In this document: positions 42,841 through 52,100 of the stretch, piece by piece | Numbering within the stretch: the first letter of the stretch is position 1 | Layout of the letters: every line of letters begins with the position of its first letter | The notes under the pieces: generated by a model | What the model was told of the DNA's origin: nothing | What the model saw: only the letters and a program-made list of their open reading frames with translations | The model's database searches: none | DNA from: an uncultured Eubacteriales bacterium | GTDB lineage: Bacteria > Bacillota > Clostridia > Oscillospirales > Acutalibacteraceae | Direction of reading: 5' to 3' | NCBI GenBank assembly: GCA_934486705.1 | Contig: CAKSQS010000002.1 | Location: forward strand, 65,632 to 129,631 | Length of the DNA: 64,000 bases | Made by a program: the position numbers and the translations under genes

Positions 42841-45828
42841 ATGCGGAAAAACGATTACGGCGGAAAGGTGCTTTCCTTTTGGAGCTGGAATTCACTTATA
42901 CGCACGGAGGAAATAAGCCGACAGCTTACCGAATTTGCCGACGGCTATTTTGACGGAGTTATAATTCACGCAAGAGCGGGACTGGAAACAGCTTATTTGA
43001 GCGAGGATTGGTTCAATGCCTTTGGCTTTGCGGTAAGCGAGGCCGAGCGCTTGGGGCTTGACGTATATATATATGACGAGGACGGTTGGCCCAGCGGCTT
43101 TGCGGGCGGGCGTGTGAACGGGCTCGGTGAAGAATATCAGCTGAAGGGGCTGAGATACGGTAAGCCGCAGCAGGCGGATAAAGCCCGCCTGGTTGCCGCC
43201 TTTGAAAAAACGGGCGACGATAGCTTTCGTTTGATCAATTTAAACGAGGCAGACCGTGCCGACCTTGTTTTTTGGTATCGCGCAGACCCGCATTATGTGG
43301 ATTTAATGTCGGAAAAGACGGTGCGGGCTTTTATCGACTGCACGCACGAGGAGTATAAAAAAAGATTTTCAAAATATTTCGGCAATGTTATTAAAGGCGT
43401 TTTTACCGATGAGCCGCAGCTGGATGTTATTTTTCCGTGGAGCTTTACATTACCTGATAAATTTAAAAAGCAGTGCGGCTATGACCTTTTGCCGCTGCTG
43501 TGGAAATTGACAGAGGGCGGCGACGGTGCCGAAAAGCTGCGCGCAGATTATTTTTCGGTTGTAAGCAATGCCTTTTTCAACGCGTTTACAAAACAGATAA
43601 GCGAATGGTGCAGCGAAAACAATTTGCTTTTTACAGGCCATTTTCCCTGCGAGGACGGCTTGTGTGTGCAGCTTTCACCTACGGGGGGCGTTATGAAGCA
43701 CTACACCGCAATGCATTTGCCGGGAATTGACCACCTCGGAAATATGCAGCACGGTCCTGTGCTTATGAAGCAGGTTTCAAGCGTGGCGCAGCAGCTTGGA
43801 AACGGAGAGACTCTGTGCGAGGTGTTCGGCTGCTCGGGGTGGGATGTTCCGCTTAAAAATTTGGCATGGATATGGGGCAGGCAATCTGCTCTGGGTATTA
43901 CAACGGCGTGCTGTCATTTATCTGCATTTACTATAGAGGGCATAAGAAAACGCGATTATCCGGCGTTCTTTTCATACCAAAATTTATGGTGGAAGGATTT
44001 TTCCCACCTTAAACGCTGGATCAAAAATCTCAACGATTTAATGGCGGGTGAACGGGAAACGAATGTAGCCTTGCTTTCAAGCCTTGAGTCTGTTGCGGGT
44101 GAGTTTAACGGCACGTGGGATTCGTTCAAGCTGCGCAGCTTTTCCTCGCAGTTCAGGCAAACGCTTGAAAACCTCATAAGCGTTCAGCTTGACGCGGAAA
44201 TTGTTGATGAGGGTATTTTAGAGCAGTACGGCGCGGTTGAAAACGGTATGCTGCGGGTAGGAAAGCGACGTTATAAATATCTGGCAGTGCCTGAGTGCGA
44301 AAGCATAAAACGCTCAACCTTCGAAAAGCTCGCTGCATTATCACAACTCGGCGCACGCGTAATATTTGTAAATTCAAGGCCTGCAATGATAGATTTCGAA
44401 CCCGCGCCCGAGCTTGCGGAAATTTGCGCAATCGAAATATGCAACAGGGCATGTCAGCTTGAAAAGGCTGTAAAGGCGTACGGTATAGAGCAGCCTGTTA
44501 AGCTTTTAAATCCGCAGGATATGTCGCTTATACGCGGCGTGACCCTGCACACGGTTTTAACCGAAAGCGGCAGACGAATACATATTTGCTGCGGAGAAAG
44601 CTTTTCCGAAATGAAGGCGGTTTTATCGGTTGAGGGAAAATGCTCCTTTTTTAAAAGGGATATTTACACGGGCGAAAGGCAAAGGCTTGCGCACACCTGC
44701 TCGGGCAAGGAAAGCTTTTGCGAGCTGAAGCTTCATTCAATGGAAAACATTGTAATTGAAACAGATAAATATGCCGACCTTGATTTTACGGAGGAAACGC
44801 TTATTTCAAGCCGCTGTATAGTGCCTGAGAGTGTCGCGGCGGACGATTTGAACTGCCTTACGCTGGATATGGCATACTACACGGCAGAAACTGAAAAATC
44901 GGAGCTTATGCCGGTTATAAATGTTGCAAAAATTCTTTATGAAAATGCAAATCCGCGTATGACCGCAGAGGTTTGCTATCCGTTTTATGTTGAGGCGGCA
45001 GAGAATATATCGGATATAAGAGTAGCGGCGGAGGACAGATGCATTGACGCAATATTCATTAACGGTATAAGCATTGCCGACAGAAAGGGCAGCCGGTGGC
45101 TTGACAGAAATATTCACGAGTATGAAATAACAGACTGCATTAAACCCGGAGAGAATACCGTAACCCTGCGCTATACCGTTGAGAAAGCACAAAGGAATAT
45201 AAATATAGAAAAGGTTTTTGAAACCGAGCGCAACCGATTTTTCTATCCCAAAGAGCCCGAAAGCGTATACATAAGAGGTAACTTTGACGTTACGCCGACG
45301 GGTAAAATCGAAAATCACGGCAGCTATTACAGGGTATCGCCCGCGGGCTTTAAGATAACAAAGCCTACCGCAAAGCAATATGCCGAGCTTACAAGTCAGG
45401 GGCTGTGGTTTTACAGAGGAAATATGAATTTCCGTTTCGTTTATTGCAGAAAGCAAAAAGCCGCGCGGTATGTGTTGCGCATAGAAGACGCGCTTTGCTC
45501 GGCGTTCAGGTGGAAAATAGGGGAGACGGTGGGCGAGATATTCACCTCACCCTATGAGCAGGATATTACCGACGCGCTGAAAAACGGCGAGAATATAATT
45601 GAAATTTGCGCTGTGGGCAGCAACAGAAATCTTTTAGGGCCGCACCACCATATTAAGGGCAAGACAAACTTTGTGGGCGTGGATACCTTTATAGGGAAAT
45701 ACGGCTTTGAGGATTTTCCATACCCCGAAATAAGGGGCGGCGACACATGGGACAGCGCTTACAATTTTGTGCCGTTTGATTGCGGTAAAATTTTCATAGA
45801 CGAATACGCTGTGCGGGAGGAAAAATAA
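42841..45828 (+). CDS. Large glycoside hydrolase, GH106-like
   Basis: 995 residues without a signal peptide. The first 450 form a TIM-barrel-like domain with VIIHARAGLETAYLS, YIYDEDGWPSGFAGG (about 76-90), the acidic pair in IKGVFTDEPQLD (D190, E191), FTGHFPCEDGL and ITTACCHLSAF. These are features of the GH106-like rhamnosidase/glycosidase group. The C-terminal 450 residues hold two beta-sandwich domains (VRAAEDRCIDAIFINGISI, YVLRIEDALCSAFRWKI). GH106 enzymes are alpha-L-rhamnosidases, which would match the GH78 gene at the window edge, but specificity is not certain. AGGAG lies about 8 nt upstream. It overlaps no neighbour and precedes the FAD oxidoreductase by 1 nt. Confidence 0.65.
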   Translation: MRKNDYGGKVLSFWSWNSLIRTEEISRQLTEFADGYFDGVIIHARAGLETAYLSEDWFNAFGFAVSEAERLGLDVYIYDEDGWPSGFAGGRVNGLGEEYQLKGLRYGKPQQADKARLVAAFEKTGDDSFRLINLNEADRADLVFWYRADPHYVDLMSEKTVRAFIDCTHEEYKKRFSKYFGNVIKGVFTDEPQLDVIFPWSFTLPDKFKKQCGYDLLPLLWKLTEGGDGAEKLRADYFSVVSNAFFNAFTKQISEWCSENNLLFTGHFPCEDGLCVQLSPTGGVMKHYTAMHLPGIDHLGNMQHGPVLMKQVSSVAQQLGNGETLCEVFGCSGWDVPLKNLAWIWGRQSALGITTACCHLSAFTIEGIRKRDYPAFFSYQNLWWKDFSHLKRWIKNLNDLMAGERETNVALLSSLESVAGEFNGTWDSFKLRSFSSQFRQTLENLISVQLDAEIVDEGILEQYGAVENGMLRVGKRRYKYLAVPECESIKRSTFEKLAALSQLGARVIFVNSRPAMIDFEPAPELAEICAIEICNRACQLEKAVKAYGIEQPVKLLNPQDMSLIRGVTLHTVLTESGRRIHICCGESFSEMKAVLSVEGKCSFFKRDIYTGERQRLAHTCSGKESFCELKLHSMENIVIETDKYADLDFTEETLISSRCIVPESVAADDLNCLTLDMAYYTAETEKSELMPVINVAKILYENANPRMTAEVCYPFYVEAAENISDIRVAAEDRCIDAIFINGISIADRKGSRWLDRNIHEYEITDCIKPGENTVTLRYTVEKAQRNINIEKVFETERNRFFYPKEPESVYIRGNFDVTPTGKIENHGSYYRVSPAGFKITKPTAKQYAELTSQGLWFYRGNMNFRFVYCRKQKAARYVLRIEDALCSAFRWKIGETVGEIFTSPYEQDITDALKNGENIIEICAVGSNRNLLGPHHHIKGKTNFVGVDTFIGKYGFEDFPYPEIRGGDTWDSAYNFVPFDCGKIFIDEYAVREEK

Positions 45829-45829
45829 T

Positions 45830-47140
45830 ATGTTGAATTTTTCTAAGGATATTGCCGTTAAAATCAAGACGGACGTTTTTATTGCGGGCGGCGGTCCTGC
45901 CGGAGTTGCGGCTGCGCTTGCCTGTGCAAAACAGGGTAAAAGGGTTTTCCTTGCCGAGGCGGGCGGCTGCTTCGGCGGCAGCAGCACATCGGCTTTGGTG
46001 CCCGAGCTTATGAATTTTGACGACGGCGAGAATTTTCTTTCCGGCGGAGTGGGGCGGACGGTGCACGACCGACTTTTTGACGATGTTGCCCGCAACAGAA
46101 AATGGTATGTGGTAAAATCAGAGACTATAAAGCGGCTTTATGATGAGCTTATAACCGCCGCCGGAGTGGATTTTCTGTTTTACTCAAAGGTGGCAGATGT
46201 TGTGACCGACGGCAGCGGCAGGGTGAAATATGCCGTTTTATCGGGCAAAAAGGGTATTTATGCCGCAGCTGCCGATGTGTTTATAGACTGCACGGGAGAC
46301 GGCTCTCTTTCTGCGTGGGCGGGGGCTGACTTTGAATACGGCGGCGAAAACGGCGCCGTTGCGGGGGCAACGCTTTGCAGTGTTTGGGGCGGTATTGATT
46401 TTTCAAAAAGGGATTTTATTTTTGACGGCTGCAAATACGGCGAGGCATATGCCAAAGGGTATTTCTCACAGTACGACGGAATTTTACCGGGAATCAAGCC
46501 CACCCACCCCGAGGTGGGCGTGGGCGGCGGCAACGTGGGACACCTTTTCCATGTTGACGATACCGACGAGCGTTCGCTGACCGAGGCTATGCTTTACGGC
46601 AGAAAAAATGTTCTTGAATATGAAAGATATTACAGGGATTTTTTGCCCGGATTTGATAAAGCAACGCTGCTTGAAACGGCAAATGTGTTGGGAGTAAGGG
46701 AATCGCGCCGCATAATCGGCGATATTGTAATGAATTATAAGCATTTCCTTAACCGACAGGTTTTTGATGATGAAATAGGCAGATATTCCTACCCGATAGA
46801 CATTCACCCCGAAACGGCAGACCAAAAGGGCGCTGCCGACTTTACGGATAATGTGAACAAGGCATACGCCCCGGGGGAGTCTTACGGAATATCATACAGA
46901 GCGCTGACTCCGAAAAAGCTGCAAAATGTTCTGGTTGCGGGAAGGTGCATAAGCGCAGACCGCTCAATGCAGGCTTCAATGCGCGTTATTCCCTGCTGCT
47001 ATATAACCGGGCAGGCTGCCGGGGCAGCGGCGGCGTGCGTCGGAGCTGACGGGGATGTTCACAGCGTGAATATAAAAGAGGTTCAAATGAAGCTGAAGGA
47101 GCTCGGTGCATATCTGCCGAATTTTCAAGGCTCATATTAA
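45830..47140 (+). CDS. FAD-dependent oxidoreductase
   Basis: A 436-residue flavoprotein of the FAD_oxidored (PF12831-like) group. The dinucleotide loop is FIAGGGPAGVAAALA (G20-G25), followed by VFLAEAGGCFGGSSTS. A second motif, FIDCTGDGSLSAWAGADF, and the closing PKKLQNVLVAGRCISAD, then RVIPCCYITGQAAGAAA, are standard for the family. Such genes are common in glycan loci of gut bacteria and may oxidise sugars or polyols or help remove unusual sugars; the substrate is unknown. GGGAGG precedes the ATG. It is the last gene of the long operon; a shared regulatory motif follows its stop. Confidence 0.85.
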   Translation: MLNFSKDIAVKIKTDVFIAGGGPAGVAAALACAKQGKRVFLAEAGGCFGGSSTSALVPELMNFDDGENFLSGGVGRTVHDRLFDDVARNRKWYVVKSETIKRLYDELITAAGVDFLFYSKVADVVTDGSGRVKYAVLSGKKGIYAAAADVFIDCTGDGSLSAWAGADFEYGGENGAVAGATLCSVWGGIDFSKRDFIFDGCKYGEAYAKGYFSQYDGILPGIKPTHPEVGVGGGNVGHLFHVDDTDERSLTEAMLYGRKNVLEYERYYRDFLPGFDKATLLETANVLGVRESRRIIGDIVMNYKHFLNRQVFDDEIGRYSYPIDIHPETADQKGAADFTDNVNKAYAPGESYGISYRALTPKKLQNVLVAGRCISADRSMQASMRVIPCCYITGQAAGAAAACVGADGDVHSVNIKEVQMKLKELGAYLPNFQGSY

Positions 47141-47158
47141 AACAACACCCTAAAATCT

Positions 47159-47202
47159 GAAAATAGGGTATAGTTTTATTTCGAGCAGCAGTATATACTA
47201 AA
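47159..47202 (+). promoter_or_regulatory. Candidate AraC-binding site B
   Basis: Second copy of the motif at 22339-22383, with the same 23-bp left block, 13-bp variable spacer and TATACTAAA. It ends 115 bp before the start of the dockerin gene at 47318, close to the 129 bp for site A before the GH2 gene, and has the same orientation. Confidence 0.6.
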
Positions 47203-47317
47203 CTTATAAAATAATTTTAAAAAATCAAGCGAGTATGTATAAAAGCCGTTGATGTTTTATCGGATCCGAAATAGATAGGGCTTTATATAAATTTAATAAA
47301 ACGGAGGTCATTGCAAT

Positions 47318-49027
47318 ATGAAAAAACTTCTGCAAACCATTAAAAAGGCTGCCGTTGGTATTTTAAGCTCGGCAATGCTGTTAACCTCGCTTTTTTCGGC
47401 ATTTCCGGTGTCGGCAAGGTCTGCTTTGGCAGATGACGGCGGCTTTTACATCCCCTTTGCAAATACCGATTTATGGACGGAGATAACCGACCAAAACAAA
47501 CCCGGCATAAATACCGCATATGATGAAAGCGGCGCGAAAACCGGCGTTCACCTTGCGTTTAACGGCGGAAATTTTACAAAACGTGTTATTTCAAGAGCAA
47601 AATATAATTTTGATGATTTTACGATTCGTTTTGATAACCTGAAAAAGGCAGAAGGGCACGAAAACGAGGCCTTAAGCTTTTCTGTTATGTTTGCTTCGGT
47701 ATATGGAAATATGCCCGAGTTCAGACTTTTGTTTGATACGGAAAAGGGTACAATTTCATATTTCAGCGGAACGGTTGCTCCGCAGCTGATGACGCAGAAT
47801 GATTTACTGAAATATGAAACGCTTACGGCAAACGAATTTACCGTAAGCCTTGATGTTCGGCAGAATGAAATTGTGTGCAGCGTTAAGGCGGGCGAAAACG
47901 AGCCGGTTGAGGGCTTTATTACAGACACCGCGTATACAGGCACTTTGCCGGCGAATATAGCCTCATATCTTGTTCTCGGTCCCGGCAGAGACGGTGATTA
48001 CTATTTTACCGTTGATGTGACCGGAATCAAGAGCAATATATATACGCGCCCGACAAACGCCGTATTTGTCGGCAATGTAACCAATCTTAACGGACTGGGC
48101 ACAAATATTGCAATTGAAAATTATTTAATTAAATTCCCGCAGGCGAGGAAAATTTCATTTGCCGCCGGCAAGGATATCGGCGCTCGCGCCACAAGCGCGG
48201 CTAAGGTTAAGGCGGACGGAATAAGCTTTAAATTTGACAGCCTTAAAACGGACGGTACAAATTACCCGCAATTCACGGTTTGCCTTATGGATGACGCTAA
48301 AACCGGTATGCCGCGAATAAGGGTTATGATTGATACGGCGGACGGCAGCGTTAATTACTGGGCTGCCGCAGACGCCCCGACACGCCTTGGGCAGAGTGAT
48401 TTGCTCAAGTATGAAACGATCTCTGCCGACGAATTTACCTGCACCTTTAACTTCCTTGATGACGGTGACGCAAAGGTGACGATAAACGTCGGTGACAAAA
48501 CGGCGGTTACGGGAGTACTGCCGAACAGCTATCTTACCAAATACTATACAAATATTAACGGTAACAGCGAGGTCTATTACTGTTTTGCCCCCGGCAGAGC
48601 AACTGACCGCGACGCATTTTCGGTACGTTTTACGGGCTTTTGCCAAACCAGAGAGCTTACATATATTGACGGTGAAAATATAAGTACCGTAACAGTGCCC
48701 GACGGTGAAATCGGAATAGTTGCCCCGAGTATAGAGCTCGGAGACGGCTGCTGTTATGCTTATTGGAAAAGCGGTGACACAAAATACACGCCCGACGGAA
48801 CCGTAACCACATTTACCGCAAACAGCGACGCGGTGTTTACGGCGGTTCGCAGAGCGGCGGGGGATGTAAACGATGACGGGCAAATAAGTGCCGATGACCT
48901 TATAAGTCTTACCAAGCATTTATTGGGCGTAAAAACATCGTATCTTGAGGCAACGGCAGATATATCGGGCGACGGTAAGGTTGACTTGATCGATATGATA
49001 AAGCTCAAAAAGCTTTTGAGCCGATAA
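47318..49027 (+). CDS. Secreted two-module protein with C-terminal dockerin
   Basis: 569 residues: signal peptide (1-36); two copies of the same unrecognised module found at 25917 and 49148 (about 41-244 and 245-448); a short beta domain like an InlB repeat (about 450-505); and a type I dockerin (515-568) with two Ca-binding loops, GDVNDDGQISADDLISL and ADISGDGKVDLIDMIKL. The dockerin predicts docking to a cohesin scaffold at the cell surface. No catalytic motif is visible, so it is probably a binding component. GGAGG lies 10 nt before the ATG. The intergenic region upstream carries candidate AraC site B, so this begins a new transcription unit. Confidence 0.88.
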   Translation: MKKLLQTIKKAAVGILSSAMLLTSLFSAFPVSARSALADDGGFYIPFANTDLWTEITDQNKPGINTAYDESGAKTGVHLAFNGGNFTKRVISRAKYNFDDFTIRFDNLKKAEGHENEALSFSVMFASVYGNMPEFRLLFDTEKGTISYFSGTVAPQLMTQNDLLKYETLTANEFTVSLDVRQNEIVCSVKAGENEPVEGFITDTAYTGTLPANIASYLVLGPGRDGDYYFTVDVTGIKSNIYTRPTNAVFVGNVTNLNGLGTNIAIENYLIKFPQARKISFAAGKDIGARATSAAKVKADGISFKFDSLKTDGTNYPQFTVCLMDDAKTGMPRIRVMIDTADGSVNYWAAADAPTRLGQSDLLKYETISADEFTCTFNFLDDGDAKVTINVGDKTAVTGVLPNSYLTKYYTNINGNSEVYYCFAPGRATDRDAFSVRFTGFCQTRELTYIDGENISTVTVPDGEIGIVAPSIELGDGCCYAYWKSGDTKYTPDGTVTTFTANSDAVFTAVRRAAGDVNDDGQISADDLISLTKHLLGVKTSYLEATADISGDGKVDLIDMIKLKKLLSR

Positions 49028-49075
49028 GCTTATTGCTCCTAAGCAGACTGTATATTACAATAGGCTTTTATCGGT

Positions 49076-49114
49076 ATAACGGCGCTTCGTAGCATAACGG
49101 CGAAGCGCCGTTAT
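49076..49114 (+). terminator. Strong hairpin between the two dockerin genes
   Basis: A perfect 14-bp stem (49076-49089 with 49101-49114) has an 11-base loop. There is no long T-run after it, so it may terminate partly or protect an mRNA end. Confidence 0.65.
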
Positions 49115-49147
49115 GATTTCGGTTAGGCTTACTGAGGGGAGATCAAA

Positions 49148-52100
49148 ATGTATAAAAAATTTCTTTTTAAAATTACCGCCGTATTTTTAAACCTGCTTAT
49201 AATTGCCGCGGGAATGCCTATTTTAGCGCCCGCAGCGGCACAGGCTGAGCAGGTAATCGCAGCACGGCAAGCAAGCGACGGTTTTAATACGGTTTGTAAG
49301 GAAGATTTTACAGACCCGCAGGAAAAATTCAGCGAGAGTATACCTTATGTCGAGCAAAGGTATAAAGACACTGCCCCATGCGGGGTTGCGCTGCATTTCA
49401 GCGGCGGGGCGTATGAACGCGCCGTGTTTACCGCCGAAAAATACAATATTGACGGTTTTTATTTAAGAATTGACAGTATTGTTAAAAAGAACAGCACGGG
49501 GTCAGCGCCTAAATTCAGCATTTTGGTCTCGAAAACAGGCGCGGCCGGAAGGTTTATTTTACTGTTTGATACACAAAACGGAACGGTATATCGCTCGGGT
49601 GAAAATTCCGCTTTAACGGCGCTTATTACCAATGACGCATTAAAATACGCATCACTTGCGGCGAACGGCTTTGATATAGGCTTCAAGGCAAAGGAAAACG
49701 GCGCGTTGGCACTTGAAATAACCGCTCGGGACGGCAAATACTTAACGGCTGATATTCCGGGGGAATATGCGGTGGAAACCGGGAAAAACGCTGCGTCCTC
49801 GTATATCGGTATTTCGCCGTTTTCCGCTGCGGAAGGCACAACCGACGAATTTACGGTAAATATTTCCGCAATTAAATACGATGAGTACACCAGACCTATA
49901 TCCTCAACTCTTATAAAACAGGTATCGAACGGCAAAAATCGGCTGCTTAACGGTAATTACGGCAGCTTTCCCTGTGGTATGGTGTCCGAATTTTCGGGAA
50001 CAGATATAGGCAGCCGCCATGTGAGCGCCGAAAAATACCCTATAGACGGCTTGCGGCTCAGGTTCGGCAGCTTTAAAAAGACAGAAGGCTATGAGAGCGA
50101 AAACGCCGAGCTTGCAATAACACTGACCCAAAGCGCCGACAGCATAGGCGCGGTAAGAATTGTAATTGATACCGATAATAAGACTCTCGGTTATTACACC
50201 GCAGGGGTAAAGCCCGTTACGATTATAAGCGGCGAGGAGCTTAGCTACGATAATATTTCCGCAAATGAATTTGTTGTGGGCTTTAACGTAAATCTAAGCG
50301 GGGAATGTACGGTTTTTATTGCCGTAGGCAATGCGCCTGCGCTTTACGGAACAATTCCGTCTTCGTTTTTCTCGCTTATAAACGGCTGTGAAACGGCACG
50401 GTTTACGGTTTCGCCCGCAAACAGTATAAATTATTTTTCGGTTAAAACCACGGGAATATATGTTGAAAAGCAGGACGGCGGCTTTACCGTGCCCGATAAG
50501 CGGGCGTTTAAAGAAATTACGGGAATAACGGATAATATTCCCGAAAAAACTACGGTTTTTGACGGTTGGGAAGCTGTGGGTACAAGGCTGACGTTTTCGG
50601 GCGGAGACGTAGGGCGGCGGATAACCACAGAGGACAAATATAATTTTGACGGTCTTTCCTTAAAATTTTCAAATCTTAAAAAGAACAGCAATGCTTACGG
50701 TGCGCTGCGCTTTGCGATATCTGCGGCGGAGCAGACCGAGGCTTTGGGCAGATTCAGAGTAATGGCTGATACGGCTGAGGGCACATTAAGCTTTTATAAT
50801 GCAGAGGTTTCGCCCACGGTGTTTTTAAGCAGCGATTTACTTAAATACGAAAATATTTCGCAAACGGATTTTATTATGAGCTTTTATTCGCTGTCGGACG
50901 GCGGTATGAAATGCATTGTAAAAGTAAAAGGGAAAAACCCGATTTACGGAACTATTCCGGCAAGCTTTTGCGGCAGCTACGCAAATAAGCTTGCAGACTC
51001 GTATATAACGGTAGCGCCGGGAAAGGCGATAGATGACGCGCGGTATTATTTTTCGGTTGATATTACCGGAATTAAAAGCGATAAATACACAGTGCCCTCG
51101 GGCGCTGTCCTCAGAAAAACCGTGGGTTCGGGCAACAGCCTTATCCCGCTTAAAAACGGAGTATTTGCCGCGGGAGAAAGCTCGGTATTTACAAATGTCG
51201 GCGCAAATGCCCGCCAGTGCAGCAGAGAAAAATATAATGTGAACGGGTTATCGCTCAGGTTCGGCGGTTTATCGGCTCTCTGGGAAGAATATCCCGTAAT
51301 GGCTGTAATGCTGACGGAGGATATTAACGCCGCTTACGGTAACAGCTTATATATTGATACCTCAGCCGGGGCGCTTTGCTTTAATAATGCCGAGAATATT
51401 TTATTGAAAAGCGAGGTACTGCAGTATAAAAGGCTGCAAAACAGGGAATTTACCTTAATGTTTGACGGTGACGGAAACGGAAATGTTTCGGTTACGGTAA
51501 GCGTGCGGGGCTATGCGCAGATGAAAGCGGTTCTACCGCTTAAATTGCCCGAAAATAATATTTATTTCGCGATAGCGCCGGGAGGCGTAAATTCCTTTTC
51601 CGTTACCCTTACGGGAATTTTGTGCAGAGAAAAGTATATTAACAATTCTTATCTTTTGCCGCAGTATAAATGCGACGGGCTGATAAGCACCTATGAAAAC
51701 GGCACGCCCGAATGGCTTTCCTCCGCTGTTATAGGCGAAACAAACGTATCGATTTTCGGAACGTTTTACGATATGCTGCCGCTGCTTGACCATTGTGCCG
51801 AAACGGGCATTAACGCGCTGTGGCTGACGCCTGTAAGCGATAAGGGCGAAAACGGAAACGGATATTCAAATATGGGAATAAAAACCATAGACCCCTATCT
51901 TACGGGGCTTATACCTTACGGCGAAAATTGGCGGCAGTTGACCGATGAGGAATATGAAAAAGGCTGGCAGGTGTTTTCGGAATTTGTAAAGGAGGCGCAC
52001 AAAAGAAATATAAGAATACTTTTTGATGTGGTTTCATTCGGCGTTTTAAAGGAAAGCCCGCTTATATCGGAGCATCCCGAGTGGTTTAAAAGCTATTCGC

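Noticed and set aside
48155..48919. 254-codon minus-strand ORF inside the dockerin protein gene
   Set aside because: Its composition mirrors the antisense of the repeated module; no start signal or family resemblance.
49120..49141. ACTGAGGGG before the 49148 gene as another copy of the intergenic repeat
   Set aside because: Only the short end matches; the GGCTCCC start and inner hairpins are missing, and the sequence serves as the ribosome binding site.
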